Assembly: GCA_902796125.1 (NCBI GenBank)
Contig: CADBNT010000017.1
Location: 1 to 49,383 of the forward strand
Origin: an uncultured Erysipelotrichaceae bacterium
GTDB lineage: Bacteria > Bacillota_I > Bacilli_A > RFN20 > CAG-826
Length of the DNA stretch: 49,383 nt
Direction: 5' to 3'
In this document: piece by piece, positions 34,043 through 43,872 of the stretch
Layout of the letters: the number at the start of each line of letters is the position of its first letter
How positions within the stretch are numbered: the stretch's first letter is position 1
Notes under the pieces: model-generated
The model's input: the letters and a program-made list of their open reading frames with translations, nothing else
Databases searched by the model: none
What the model was told of the DNA's origin: nothing
Translations under genes and position numbers: made by a program

Positions 34043-34825
34043 ATGAAAGCTAACTCATTTATCAAAGTTAAGTCACTTGAAGAAGCTTACAACCTTGTTA
34101 AAGAATCTCCAAAAAACAAGATTGTAGGTGGTGGACTTTGGCTTAAGAAAGGAAATGCAGCATGTGATAAGCTCATCGATTTATCTTTGCTTAGTTTAGA
34201 CAAGATTGAAGACAAAGGCGAATTTATTTCAGTAGGCGCGATGGTGTCTCAAAGAGAACTTGAAAAGAGTCCACTTATTAAAGACATCGGTCATGGCGTC
34301 ATTTCCAAAGCCGTTTCAGAAATCATGGGACCAGCCTTCCGTGAACTTGCGACTGTTGGAGGTTCAGTTTATGGAAAATATGGCTTCTCTGATTTAATCA
34401 CTGCCTTATTAGTAGTGAAGACCAAACTTGTCTTTTATCCAGACGCTGAACTTTCCCTTGAAGAATATCTTGCTAAGCCAGGATTCTATGATGGAATTCT
34501 CACTCATATTCTAATTAAGAAATGTCACTGCAAGACCTTCTTTAAGAAAGTTAAAATCACTGCTTTAGATTATCCAATCGTCAATATTGGTGTGCATAAA
34601 TGTGAAAAGCATACCTTCGTTGTAGTTGGCTCTCGTCCAGGTGTTGCCGCTATTTCTAAAGAAGCCCAAAAATATCTAGAAGAAGGCGGTAAAGATTTTG
34701 AAAAAGCCGCAGAACTCGCCGTAAATGAACTTAAATTCGGTGATTCTATTTCTACAAAAGCCGATTATCGTAAACATTTAGCGAAAGTCTATATTGCTCG
34801 TGGACTTGAGGAGGTAAGTAAATAA
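34043..34825 (+). CDS. ygfM: Molybdenum hydroxylase FAD subunit, YgfM-like
   Basis: The 260-residue protein has the CO dehydrogenase flavoprotein fold. A first FAD loop KIVGGGLWLKKGN (usually AGGTDLL) and a second RELATVGGSVYGKYGFSDLI (usually ATxGGNxxxxxPxxD) are visible but both differ from consensus. The stretch LSLEEYLAKPGFYDGILTHI and the overall length resemble E. coli YgfM (259). It would carry electrons from the iron-sulfur subunit to an acceptor. Its stop overlaps the next start codon by one base. Confidence 0.82.
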   Translation: MKANSFIKVKSLEEAYNLVKESPKNKIVGGGLWLKKGNAACDKLIDLSLLSLDKIEDKGEFISVGAMVSQRELEKSPLIKDIGHGVISKAVSEIMGPAFRELATVGGSVYGKYGFSDLITALLVVKTKLVFYPDAELSLEEYLAKPGFYDGILTHILIKKCHCKTFFKKVKITALDYPIVNIGVHKCEKHTFVVVGSRPGVAAISKEAQKYLEEGGKDFEKAAELAVNELKFGDSISTKADYRKHLAKVYIARGLEEVSK

Positions 34826-35274
34826 TGTTAGTCAAATTTAAACTAAATGGTGTTGATGTTGAACTTAACGTTAAACCAGGAGAATATCTCCTCGATTCAC
34901 TCCGTAATTATGGTGTGAAATCAGTTAAAAAAGGTTGCGATGCTTCCTCTTGTGGAGCGTGCACCGTTTTAGTCGACAACCATCCAGTTCTTTCTTGCTC
35001 ATATTTAACAGCGAGAGTTGAAGGAAAAGAAGTCACTACTGTAGAAGCCATTCAAGAAGAAGCCGCGAAACTTTCTGAATATTTCTCAAAAGAAGGCGCG
35101 GATCAATGTGGATTCTGCAATTCTGCTTTTGCCCTTTTAATCCATGCTTTAAAACATGAAAATCCTCATCCAAGCGATGAAGAAATTAAGGATTATATCG
35201 TTGGTAACCTTTGTAGATGCACTGGATACCAATCTCAATTCAAAGCCATTAAGGCTTATTTAGGAGGTAAGTAA
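34825..35274 (+). CDS. Molybdenum hydroxylase 2Fe-2S subunit (first set)
   Basis: The 149-residue protein has the plant-type ferredoxin cluster with C38, C43, C46 and C58 (GCDASSCGACTVLVD...SC) and the second cluster with C95, C98, C130 and C132 (QCGFCN...NLCRCTGYQ). It passes electrons from the molybdenum centre to FAD. GAGG precedes the ATG inside the end of the FAD gene. The next gene starts 2 bases after its stop codon. Confidence 0.95.
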   Translation: MLVKFKLNGVDVELNVKPGEYLLDSLRNYGVKSVKKGCDASSCGACTVLVDNHPVLSCSYLTARVEGKEVTTVEAIQEEAAKLSEYFSKEGADQCGFCNSAFALLIHALKHENPHPSDEEIKDYIVGNLCRCTGYQSQFKAIKAYLGGK

Positions 35275-35276
35275 AA

Positions 35277-37589
35277 ATGAAGAAATTCAAAGTAGTCTCC
35301 AACGTTACTCCTTCTGTAGACGGCAAAGGTATTATGATGGGTCGTTATGCCTATACTGATGACCTTGCACCTCAAAATGCTTTAGTTATTAAAATTCTCC
35401 GTTCTCCACATGCGTTCGCTCGTATTAAAAGCATCGATGTAAGCGAAGCGGAAAAATATCCAGGTGTCGCCTGCATCTTAACTCATAAAAACGTTCCTCA
35501 CGTTTCATTTACGAGAGCTGGACAAGGCTATCCTGAACCATCTCCACATGATAAGTTCATCTTAGATGAATATGTTCGTTATGTTGGTGATGAAGTCGCT
35601 GCAGTCGCAGCAGTTAATGAAGAAGTTGCTTTAGAAGCAATGAAACTTATCAAAGTCGAATATGAAGTTCTTGAACCAGTTTTAGATTTTGAAAAAGCAG
35701 TGGACAATAAATCCGTTCTTCACCCAGAAGATGGAATTCATGAAATGTTCCCAATTGGCTTTGAACCAAAACGTAATATTGCTGCAGCCTATGAAATGGA
35801 AGTTGGCAATGTTGAAGAAGAACTTAAAAAATGTGACTTTGTCGTTGAAGATACTTTCTACTCCCAAGCCCAAAATCACGCGATGCTTGAACCACATGCT
35901 TCTAACGCTCGTTTAGACGAACATAACCGTTTGGTGATTTATTCTACAACCCAAACTCCTTTCCACATGCGTCGTATCCTTTCTAAGACAATTGGTTTAC
36001 CAGTTGATCGTATTAGATTTATCAAACCTCGCGTTGGTGGTGGCTTTGGTGGAAAGCAAGCATTCCATGGTGAAATGTTTTGTGCATTAGTTACTCTTAG
36101 AACAAATAAACCTTCCAAGTGCGTCTTCACTCGCGAAGAAGTATTTGCATCTACATATACACGTCACCCAATGCGTATCAAAATGCGCGTTGGTGCGACT
36201 AAAGATGGTAAGATTCAAGCTATCGATTGTAGAGCCTTATCTGATACAGGCGCCTATGGCGAGCACGCTTTAACCGTCTTTATGATCGTTGGTAGTAAAG
36301 TCTTACCACTTTATAACAAAGTTAAAGCTGTTAGATTTGGTGGCCAAGTTGTTTACACAAACCACGAACCTGCCGGTGCATTCCGTGGATATGGCGCTAT
36401 CCAAGGTAACTACGCGGTTGAATCAATTATCGATGAACTCGCGGAGAAGATGGGTGTTGACCCAATTAAACTCCGTGAAGATAACTCCATGAAAGAAAAA
36501 GAAACTTCTCCAATCTTCAAGATTATGGGTGAAGGTACCGAAGGTACTGCTATGATCATGGAATCTTGTAAGCTCCCATACTGCATTAAACGCGGTAAAG
36601 AACTCATTGAATGGGATAAGAAATATCCAGTTAAGAAAGTTGGCCCACACACTATTAGATCAGTTGGTTGTGCGATTGCCATGCAAGGCAGTGGTATTCC
36701 ATTCCTTGATATGGGTAGCTGCTCCATTAGATTAAATGATGGTGGCTCATACATGGTCACTGTTGGTGCGACTGATATCGGTCAAGGTTCCGATACTGTT
36801 ATTTCTCAAATCGTAGCAGAAGAACTTGGTACAACAATGGATAAAGTCATTATCTATTCTTCAGATACTGACCTTGCTCCATTTGATTGTGGTGCGTACG
36901 CATCATCCACAACATACGTAAGTGGTAATGCGGCGTGGAACGCAGCTAAGAAGATGAGAGAAAGACTCATCAAAGAAGCTGCTGATTACCTTAAGGTAAA
37001 AGTTGATAGCGTTGAATTTGATGGCTCTAAATTCACTTCTGGAAATAAAGAAGTCACTTTAGATGAACTTTCAGTGAAGAGATTTTATAACGAAGACACT
37101 CATCAAATCGCAGTTACTGAATCCTTCCATGGACATGTTTCGCCTCCTCCATTTATGGCAGCGTATGGTGAATTCGAATTTGATACTGAAACATTCGAAT
37201 ATAAGATGATTAACTATGTTACCGTTACAGACTGCGGTACAACTATTAACCCAATGCTTGCTAAAGGACAAGTTGAAGGTGGAGTTATCCAGGGTTATGG
37301 AATGGCTTCTAGTGAAGAAGTTGTTTATAGTCCAAAGGGTAAATTACTAACTAATAGTTATGATACATATCACATTCCAACCACAAAAGAAGTTGGAAAC
37401 TTAATATCTGAATTCGCTGATTCATATGAACCAACCGGTCCGTTTGGTGCGAAGTCTGTCGGTGAAATTGGTATTGATACACCTCCAGCTGTTCTTTGTA
37501 ACGCTGTTTATAATGCGTTTGGAGTGAGAATCCATTCTCTTCCAATTACTCCTCAAAAGATTTTTGAAGCAGTTAAGGCTAAAAAATAA
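35277..37589 (+). CDS. Molybdenum-binding subunit of xanthine dehydrogenase-family hydroxylase (first set)
   Basis: The 770-residue subunit has the hammerhead domain (RSPHAFARIKSIDVSEAEKY), then RVGGGFGGKQAFHG (about 252) for the cofactor. The substrate-side Arg is in PAGAFRGYGAIQGN (about 367) and VTVGATDIGQGSD is next. The catalytic Glu lies in AKSVGEIGIDTP (about 730). The length is like E. coli XdhA (752) and unlike the fused XdhD. It should hydroxylate a purine or related ring; the precise substrate cannot be read from these motifs. Together with the two genes before it, it forms a complete heterotrimer. Confidence 0.9.
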   Translation: MKKFKVVSNVTPSVDGKGIMMGRYAYTDDLAPQNALVIKILRSPHAFARIKSIDVSEAEKYPGVACILTHKNVPHVSFTRAGQGYPEPSPHDKFILDEYVRYVGDEVAAVAAVNEEVALEAMKLIKVEYEVLEPVLDFEKAVDNKSVLHPEDGIHEMFPIGFEPKRNIAAAYEMEVGNVEEELKKCDFVVEDTFYSQAQNHAMLEPHASNARLDEHNRLVIYSTTQTPFHMRRILSKTIGLPVDRIRFIKPRVGGGFGGKQAFHGEMFCALVTLRTNKPSKCVFTREEVFASTYTRHPMRIKMRVGATKDGKIQAIDCRALSDTGAYGEHALTVFMIVGSKVLPLYNKVKAVRFGGQVVYTNHEPAGAFRGYGAIQGNYAVESIIDELAEKMGVDPIKLREDNSMKEKETSPIFKIMGEGTEGTAMIMESCKLPYCIKRGKELIEWDKKYPVKKVGPHTIRSVGCAIAMQGSGIPFLDMGSCSIRLNDGGSYMVTVGATDIGQGSDTVISQIVAEELGTTMDKVIIYSSDTDLAPFDCGAYASSTTYVSGNAAWNAAKKMRERLIKEAADYLKVKVDSVEFDGSKFTSGNKEVTLDELSVKRFYNEDTHQIAVTESFHGHVSPPPFMAAYGEFEFDTETFEYKMINYVTVTDCGTTINPMLAKGQVEGGVIQGYGMASSEEVVYSPKGKLLTNSYDTYHIPTTKEVGNLISEFADSYEPTGPFGAKSVGEIGIDTPPAVLCNAVYNAFGVRIHSLPITPQKIFEAVKAKK

Positions 37590-38891
37590 ATGAACGATCT
37601 TTTAATCAAAAACGGACTCGTTTATCTAGATGGCAAATGGAAAAAGACCAATATTGCCATCAAAGATGAAAAGATATCTCAAATTGGAGATGAAGTTTTT
37701 GATGCAAAAGAAACACTTGATGCAAGTGGAAGGAAAGTCCTTCCTGGATTAATTGATCCGCATGTTCATTTCGAACTTGGCGTTGGTAAAAATAAATCCG
37801 TTGATGATTTCTATTATGGCTCAATATGTGCAGCCTATGGTGGAGTTACAACCATCATCGATTTCCTTGATCCAACATCAAATGCGAAAGATTTAGAAAA
37901 GTCTTTCTATGAAAGAGCTGAACAAGCTAAGAAATCAATTGTCGATTATCATTTCCATGCTTGCATTAAAAATCCAGATGGTGATTTAGAAGAATTTGTT
38001 AAGACAGTTGTTCGTTTAGGAATGAAAACTATTAAGTTATTCACCACCTATAGTGACACCGGAAGAAGAACATATGATAAAGATATCATTGAACTTCTTA
38101 AATTATCGAAGAAATACGATGTCTTAATATGCGCGCATATTGAAAATGACGACATGATTGATATTCGTGAAGATTATACTTTTGAAGATTTACCTCGTTC
38201 TCGTCCATCTTTATCGGAGACTAGTGAGGCTTTGAAACTTGCAAGTTATGTTCGTAAATATGGCGGTAATTTTTATATGGTTCATTGCTCAAGTGGTGAA
38301 ACTCTTAAAGCTCTTAAAGAACAATTTAGCGATATTCTAGGCAAAAATTTCTTTGTCGAATCTTGTCCTCAATACTTTGTATTTAATAATGAAGTACTTC
38401 ATGAAGAAAATGGAAAACTCTTTACATTTGCTCCACCTCTAAGAAGTGAAAGAGAAAGACAACTTATGGTCGCAAACTTCGAAGAAGTTAACACTATTGG
38501 AACCGACCACTGTGCCTACTTTAAAAAGCAAAAAGATCATCCAACTCTAATTGGTTTTCCTTTAGGAGTTGGAGGAGTGGAACATTCTTTCTCTATTATG
38601 TATCGTCGCTTCAAAGATGAATGCATCGATAAGATGTCTAAAAATCTTTCTAAAATAGAAAATTTCCCTAATAAAGGTGAAATTAAAGTTGGAAATGATG
38701 CGGATATTGCTATCTTTAAAGAAGTTGAGGATTTCTTCATTCATGAGAATCATGGTAGATGTGATTATTCCATCTATGATGGAGTAATTGCTTCTGGTGA
38801 ATTTAGTGATGTTATTAGAAGAGGTAAATTCATTTTAAAAGATAGAAAGATTATTGAATCAAAAGGAAAACTAATTAACTGTGGAGAATAA
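37590..38891 (+). CDS. hyuA: Dihydropyrimidinase/hydantoinase-like cyclic amidohydrolase
   Basis: The 433-residue protein has all residues of the binuclear metal site: H58 and H60 (DPHVH), the Lys expected to be carbamylated K149 (MKTIKLFTTY), H183 (CAHIEND), H232 (MVHCSSGE) and D306 (GTDHCAYF). It opens cyclic amides such as dihydropyrimidines or hydantoins. It starts right after the preceding stop codon. In the E. coli cluster the hydantoinase gene has the same neighbours. With an upstream reducing enzyme it would open the reduced ring. Confidence 0.92.
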   Translation: MNDLLIKNGLVYLDGKWKKTNIAIKDEKISQIGDEVFDAKETLDASGRKVLPGLIDPHVHFELGVGKNKSVDDFYYGSICAAYGGVTTIIDFLDPTSNAKDLEKSFYERAEQAKKSIVDYHFHACIKNPDGDLEEFVKTVVRLGMKTIKLFTTYSDTGRRTYDKDIIELLKLSKKYDVLICAHIENDDMIDIREDYTFEDLPRSRPSLSETSEALKLASYVRKYGGNFYMVHCSSGETLKALKEQFSDILGKNFFVESCPQYFVFNNEVLHEENGKLFTFAPPLRSERERQLMVANFEEVNTIGTDHCAYFKKQKDHPTLIGFPLGVGGVEHSFSIMYRRFKDECIDKMSKNLSKIENFPNKGEIKVGNDADIAIFKEVEDFFIHENHGRCDYSIYDGVIASGEFSDVIRRGKFILKDRKIIESKGKLINCGE

Positions 38892-38893
38892 AT

Positions 38894-40192
38894 ATGAAAG
38901 CTCTTATTAACGTTAGAATCTACGACTATTACAAATATATCGAAAATGGTTTTATTATCTTTGATAACGAAATTAGAGAAGTCGGTGAAATGAAAGACTT
39001 TTCGCCTCGATATGATTTGGAAGTCATTGATGGAAAAGGCGATATGGTGCTTCCATCCTTTGTATGCGCTCACGCACATATTTACTCAATATTTGCAAGA
39101 GGTTTAGCTCTTCCATTTGATCCAAAGAATTTCCAAGATATTCTCGATCAGCTTTGGTGGAAAATCGACGCTCAAATCGATAACGAGATTACCTACTATA
39201 GCGGAATTGCGGCAGCGTCTGAATTCCTCCTTAACGGAGTCACTTCTGTTATTGACCATCATGCCTCTGGAGAGATTCTTGGTTCGCTTACATCCTTAAA
39301 GAAAGCTGTTAGTGATGTAGCTGGCATGAGAGGCATTTATTGTTTTGAAACTAGCGATAGATATAACGTTAGTGAATGCGTTAAAGAAAATAGAGATTTC
39401 TTACTAAATAATCATGATGAACATTCTGCAGGTTTATTTGGTATGCATGCTTCTATGTCACTTTCAAATGAATCTCTTGAACTTATTAGAGATAACCTTG
39501 CTGGTGGACAAATCCATTGTCACGTCGCGGAATCAAAAATGGATGAACAAGATTCACTCCATAAATATGGATTAAGAATTATTGAAAGACTCGATAAATA
39601 CAATTTATTATCACCAAAATCACTCATTGTTCACGGCGTTGATTTAAATGATGCTGAACTAGATATTATCGCTAAATCAGGCGCATGGATGGTTGTCAAT
39701 ACAACCAGCAATATGAATAACGCAGTTGGACTCCCAAATGTTAAAGCTTATTTAGACCATAATATTCCAGTTATGGTTGGTAATGATGGACTAAATTCTA
39801 ATATGGCGTCAGAACTCATGAATGTATTTTATACATCTCATCTTAAAAACGAGACTCCTAAAGAGCTCAATCTTGGAGACGTTCTTAAGATGATACATAA
39901 CTCATATGAATATGTTTCTAGCCGTTTAAATATTAAACTTGGTAGATTTGAAAAAGGATATAAGGCTGACTTATTAAGAGTCAAATATTCACCGTTTACA
40001 TTAATGAATAAGAATAACGCTTTTGGTCATGTTTTCTATGGCTTATATCCAAACTTCAAACCAAGTCACGTATATATCGATGGTAATGAAGTAGTGAAAG
40101 ATTATAAACTTTGCTCCAAAAAACTCTTGGAAGAGCTTGAAATTGCAAAAGATTATTCTGAGAAACTTTGGGTTAAAGTCGTTAATAAATAA
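38894..40192 (+). CDS. ssnA: SsnA-like amidohydrolase
   Basis: The 432-residue protein belongs to the TrzN/ATZ amidohydrolase group. The metal ligands are H60 and H62 (CAHAHIYSIFARG), a His with catalytic Glu in HCHVAESKMDEQDSLHKYG, a His in IVHGVDLND and an Asp in VGNDGLNSNMASEL. Length and motifs match SsnA (442 in E. coli). It probably deaminates a purine-derived intermediate. GGAG lies 10 bases before the ATG, and only 2 bases separate it from the hydantoinase gene. Confidence 0.9.
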   Translation: MKALINVRIYDYYKYIENGFIIFDNEIREVGEMKDFSPRYDLEVIDGKGDMVLPSFVCAHAHIYSIFARGLALPFDPKNFQDILDQLWWKIDAQIDNEITYYSGIAAASEFLLNGVTSVIDHHASGEILGSLTSLKKAVSDVAGMRGIYCFETSDRYNVSECVKENRDFLLNNHDEHSAGLFGMHASMSLSNESLELIRDNLAGGQIHCHVAESKMDEQDSLHKYGLRIIERLDKYNLLSPKSLIVHGVDLNDAELDIIAKSGAWMVVNTTSNMNNAVGLPNVKAYLDHNIPVMVGNDGLNSNMASELMNVFYTSHLKNETPKELNLGDVLKMIHNSYEYVSSRLNIKLGRFEKGYKADLLRVKYSPFTLMNKNNAFGHVFYGLYPNFKPSHVYIDGNEVVKDYKLCSKKLLEELEIAKDYSEKLWVKVVNK

Positions 40193-40215
40193 GTTCTACT
40201 AAAAGGAGAAAAGAT

Positions 40216-41313
40216 ATGGACTTAGTAACAAAATTTGATGGATTAGTACTTGAAAATCCACTTATGCCTGCAGCAGGACCGCTCGTTGGTGATGCTGAAA
40301 AAATGTTATGGCTTGAAAAAGTCGCTGGTTTAGGAGCAATTGTTTCTAAAACAATTTCTACCAAAGATGCGCACATTCCTCACCCATGTATTTATGGTGA
40401 AGGAAACTACATTCTTAACTGTGAACTTTGGACTGAATACACCAAAGAAAAATGGTTAGATGAATTCTTGCCTTACTATAAGAAAAATTCTTTAGGAAAA
40501 CCTTTAATTATCTCGGTTGGTTATACCAAAGATGATATGAAGGTCTTAATTCCTTTATTAGATAAATTCGCGGATGCTTTTGAGGTTTCTACTCACTATG
40601 TTGGTAATGACTTAAATAGCTTAGGCGAAACAGTTAGAACAATTCGCTCATTAACTAAAAAACCAATTTATATGAAGATATCTGCTCATATGCCAGATCC
40701 AAAAGGATTTGCTCGTACTATCAAAGAAAATGGAGCGAATGGTGTAGTAGCAGTTAACTCCCTTGGTCCAAGTATGAAGATTGATATTGCTAGTAGAAAT
40801 ATTATCTACGGTAACGCTAAAGGCTTTGCCTGGACAAGTGGACCATATATTAAAAATATCGCTCTAGCGACTGTTTATACCATTAAACAAGCTGAACCAT
40901 CATTAACCGTTATCGGTGTTGGTGGTATCGCTAGTGCTTCTGATGTCATTGAATTCCTTCTTGCTGGCGCTGATGCAGTTCAAATGCTTTCAGCAGCGAT
41001 GCTTAAAGGAAAAGATTTATATGCCAAAATCATTGCTGATCTCCCAGCAACACTTGAAAAATATGGATTTAAATCAATTGAGGAAGTTAAGAAAACTCAA
41101 CTCATCAATGATGTTAAATATGAAAAAGGCGATGTCCCATCTTGTGATGAAAAGAAATGTATCAAATGTGGAACTTGTTCCAAGATTTGTCCATATTTCG
41201 CTATCGAGATGGATGGACTTCCAAAATTTAATTCCGAGAAGTGCTTCCGTTGTGGACTTTGTGTAAGTAAATGTCCAACCAAAGCTCTTCTATATAGAAA
41301 GGCGGCGAAATAA
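40216..41313 (+). CDS. PreA-like flavo-iron-sulfur oxidoreductase with altered active site
   Basis: The 365-residue protein is a dihydroorotate dehydrogenase-type barrel. It shows GLVLENPLMPAAGPLVGDAE, KPIYMKISAHMPDPKGFA, VNSLGPSMKID and VIGVGGIASASDVIEFLLAG. Two 4Fe-4S motifs end the protein (CIKCGTCSKICP and CFRCGLCVSKCP). The family motif with the catalytic Cys (NFSCP in the PreA at 14641) is replaced by EVSTHYVGND. No PreT partner is encoded beside it, so it may use the PreT at 13406 or a different donor. It sits where YgfK would be expected and may do the reductive step of the pathway. AAAGGAG precedes the ATG. Confidence 0.85.
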   Translation: MDLVTKFDGLVLENPLMPAAGPLVGDAEKMLWLEKVAGLGAIVSKTISTKDAHIPHPCIYGEGNYILNCELWTEYTKEKWLDEFLPYYKKNSLGKPLIISVGYTKDDMKVLIPLLDKFADAFEVSTHYVGNDLNSLGETVRTIRSLTKKPIYMKISAHMPDPKGFARTIKENGANGVVAVNSLGPSMKIDIASRNIIYGNAKGFAWTSGPYIKNIALATVYTIKQAEPSLTVIGVGGIASASDVIEFLLAGADAVQMLSAAMLKGKDLYAKIIADLPATLEKYGFKSIEEVKKTQLINDVKYEKGDVPSCDEKKCIKCGTCSKICPYFAIEMDGLPKFNSEKCFRCGLCVSKCPTKALLYRKAAK

Positions 41314-43412
41314 TGTCCAAATACCCAACCTCCGTAAAGAAGGTTGATTTCCCAGAGAAGATATCAGGTAAAGCTAAATACGCTGATGACTTTGTCTTCC
41401 CTGATATGCAATATGCGAAGACAGTTCGCTCAACCATTCCGTGCGGAAAAATTAAAAAGATTACTGTTCCAAAATTACCTGATGGTTATTATTGGATCAG
41501 TGCCAAAGATATTGTTAAGGAAAATGTTGTAAACATTATCTTCTCTGATTGGCCAGTTTTTGCTGATGGTAGAGTTAACTACTGCGGTGAAGCGATTGGT
41601 ATCTTTGTTGGTGAAGATAAAGCAATCCTTGATAAACTTTGCGAAGAAATCAAAGTTGAATATGAGCCTGAAACTCCTATTTATGATTTTTCGGAAGCTT
41701 ATATTTCAAAAGGTTATAAAAAAGGCGACTACGAGGCTGCTAAGAAAAAAGCTAAACAAGTCGTACGTAGAACCTATCAAACTGGTTACCAAGAACAAGC
41801 CTATATTGAACCTCAAGGTTTAGTTCTTTATTACGATGAATCTGGCAAGATGACAATTACCGGTTCAATGCAATGTCCTTTCTATGTTAAAAGGGCAGTT
41901 ATGCGCACATTAGGTTTAAAAGATGATGAGGTCCGCGTTATTCAACCTGCAGTTGGTGGAGCTTTTGGTGGAAAAGAACATTATCCATCTTTAATCGGTG
42001 CCCAACTTGCTACCGCTTCATATAAAATTCATAAGCCAATCAAGATGGTCTTTGAACGTTATGAAGATATTGCTTATTCCACGAAGCGTCACCCATCTAA
42101 AACTGAGATGGAAGCTCTTATCGATGAGAATAAAAATATCATCGGTATTAAATCAAAAGTCTCCCTTAATGGTGGAGCATATAAAGGCTGCAGTGGTGTA
42201 GTTCTTTCTAGAGCGCTTATTGCCGCTACAAATGCTTATGTTATTCCAAATTTAGACATCTCTGGTGATGTTTATAGAACCAATACAGTTCCTACTGCTG
42301 CGTTTAGAGGATTTGGTTCTCCTCAAACGATTTTTGCTATGGAAATGTTCATTCATCACATTGCTAAAGAGATTGGTGTTGATCCACTTGAACTTAGAAT
42401 GAAATACCTTGCAAAACAAGGCGATATCACTGCAAATTCCGGTAAATTCCATGATCCAATCGTCTTAGATAAGCTCTTTGAAAAGGCAATGGAGATGTCT
42501 GATTATAAACGCAAAATTGCCGAATATTCTAAACCTGGTTCCTTACGTGGAATTGGCATGTCTTGCTTCCTCCACGGCTGTGGTTTTACCGGTTCAGGTG
42601 AATCCGATATCATCCATGCGAAAGTGAAGGTTTCTAAAGACGAAAATGACCACGTCACATGTTACGCTTCAAGCGTCGATATGGGACAAGGCTGTAGAAC
42701 CACTTTAAAACATATTGTCGCGAAGAATCTTGGCCTTCCAGATGATGAAGTTGAAATGGATTATCCAGATACTGATAAAACCCCAGATTCTGGTCCAACT
42801 GCTGCTAGTAGAACCATCATCATCGTTGGTTTCTTAATGGAAAAAGCGGCTAAGAATTTGAAGAAGATATGGAAAAAAGGTGTCGCTCAAGAAATTATCG
42901 AACCTTATGTCGGTCCAAGTTATATTCACTGGGACGAAGAAACAATGCAAGGCGATGCTTATCCATCCTATTCATGGGGTGTTAATGTCGTCGAAGTTGA
43001 ATTCTCCCCAGTCACATTCGAGATTACTCTTAAAGGGGTTTGGTCTGTTTATGATGTTGGCCGCGTTGTCGACGAAAGAATCGCGGTTGGTCAAGCTGAT
43101 GGTGGAGTTCTCCAAGGCATTGGCTATGGTTTCATGGAAAACGAAACTTGTGTTGATGGTAAGTTTAAACAAAGAAGCTTATCTGATTACATCATTCCAA
43201 CCACCATGGATGTTCCTCATATGGAAACAGCCTTTATTGATAATCCGTTTATTTATGGTGCGGATGGTGCAAAAGGAATGGGCGAACTTACTTTAGTCGG
43301 TGGAGCTCCAGCGGTTGCTTTAGCAATTGAAAACGCAATTGGTAAAGAAATCCACAAGATTCCGGCAACACCAGAATACATTATGGAGGTTTTAAAAGAT
43401 GGCAAAAATTAA
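41313..43412 (+). CDS. Molybdenum-binding subunit of xanthine dehydrogenase-family hydroxylase (second set)
   Basis: The 699-residue protein has a shortened hammerhead domain, then AVGGAFGGKEHYPSLIG (about 213), TAAFRGFGSPQTIFAMEM with the active-site Arg (about 329) and CYASSVDMGQGCRTTL. Its catalytic Glu is in AKGMGELTLVGGAPA (about 655). AFRGFGxPQ is closer to classical xanthine dehydrogenase than the first set. It starts in the stop codon of the PreA-like gene and overlaps the next gene by 14 bases. Identity to the first Mo subunit looks low over most of its length, so the two probably have different substrates. Confidence 0.9.
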   Translation: MSKYPTSVKKVDFPEKISGKAKYADDFVFPDMQYAKTVRSTIPCGKIKKITVPKLPDGYYWISAKDIVKENVVNIIFSDWPVFADGRVNYCGEAIGIFVGEDKAILDKLCEEIKVEYEPETPIYDFSEAYISKGYKKGDYEAAKKKAKQVVRRTYQTGYQEQAYIEPQGLVLYYDESGKMTITGSMQCPFYVKRAVMRTLGLKDDEVRVIQPAVGGAFGGKEHYPSLIGAQLATASYKIHKPIKMVFERYEDIAYSTKRHPSKTEMEALIDENKNIIGIKSKVSLNGGAYKGCSGVVLSRALIAATNAYVIPNLDISGDVYRTNTVPTAAFRGFGSPQTIFAMEMFIHHIAKEIGVDPLELRMKYLAKQGDITANSGKFHDPIVLDKLFEKAMEMSDYKRKIAEYSKPGSLRGIGMSCFLHGCGFTGSGESDIIHAKVKVSKDENDHVTCYASSVDMGQGCRTTLKHIVAKNLGLPDDEVEMDYPDTDKTPDSGPTAASRTIIIVGFLMEKAAKNLKKIWKKGVAQEIIEPYVGPSYIHWDEETMQGDAYPSYSWGVNVVEVEFSPVTFEITLKGVWSVYDVGRVVDERIAVGQADGGVLQGIGYGFMENETCVDGKFKQRSLSDYIIPTTMDVPHMETAFIDNPFIYGADGAKGMGELTLVGGAPAVALAIENAIGKEIHKIPATPEYIMEVLKDGKN

Positions 43413-43872
43413 ATTTAACCTCAATCATAAAGACGTTGAAGTCGAACTTGATCCATCCACAAGACTTATCGATGTTCTTCGTGAGCACTTTGGTTTAAAA
43501 GGTGTTAAAGAAGGATGCGGTGAAGGCTCATGTGGAGCGTGCGTTGTTCTTTTAGATGGCTATAGTGTGAACTCTTGTTTACTTCCACTCGCTAATGTTG
43601 AAGGACACGAAGTTATTACTATCGAAGAATTCTCAAAAACAAAACGTTTTGAAGTTCTTAAAGAAGCATTCGCGGATGAAGGTGCTACTCAATGTGGTTT
43701 CTGTTCTCCAGGAATGATTATTGCTGGAGAAAGTTTACTTTCTCATAATCCACATCCAACTGAAGAAGAAGCTCGTGAAGCTCTTTCTGGTAACCTTTGT
43801 AGATGCACCGGTTATCAATCGATTGTTCACGCTGTTTTAGAAGCTTCTAAGAAAGGAGAAGGCTTATGGTAA
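43399..43872 (+). CDS. Molybdenum hydroxylase 2Fe-2S subunit (second set)
   Basis: This 157-residue protein has C40, C45, C48 and C60 (GCGEGSCGACVVLLD...SC) and C99, C102, C134 and C136 (QCGFCSPGM...NLCRCTGYQ), the two 2Fe-2S clusters of the family. The CGFCSPGM form is canonical, unlike CGFCNSAF in the first set. It overlaps both neighbours (14 and 7 bases), so the three genes are translationally coupled. GGAGG lies before the ATG, within the Mo-subunit gene. Confidence 0.95.
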   Translation: MAKIKFNLNHKDVEVELDPSTRLIDVLREHFGLKGVKEGCGEGSCGACVVLLDGYSVNSCLLPLANVEGHEVITIEEFSKTKRFEVLKEAFADEGATQCGFCSPGMIIAGESLLSHNPHPTEEEAREALSGNLCRCTGYQSIVHAVLEASKKGEGLW

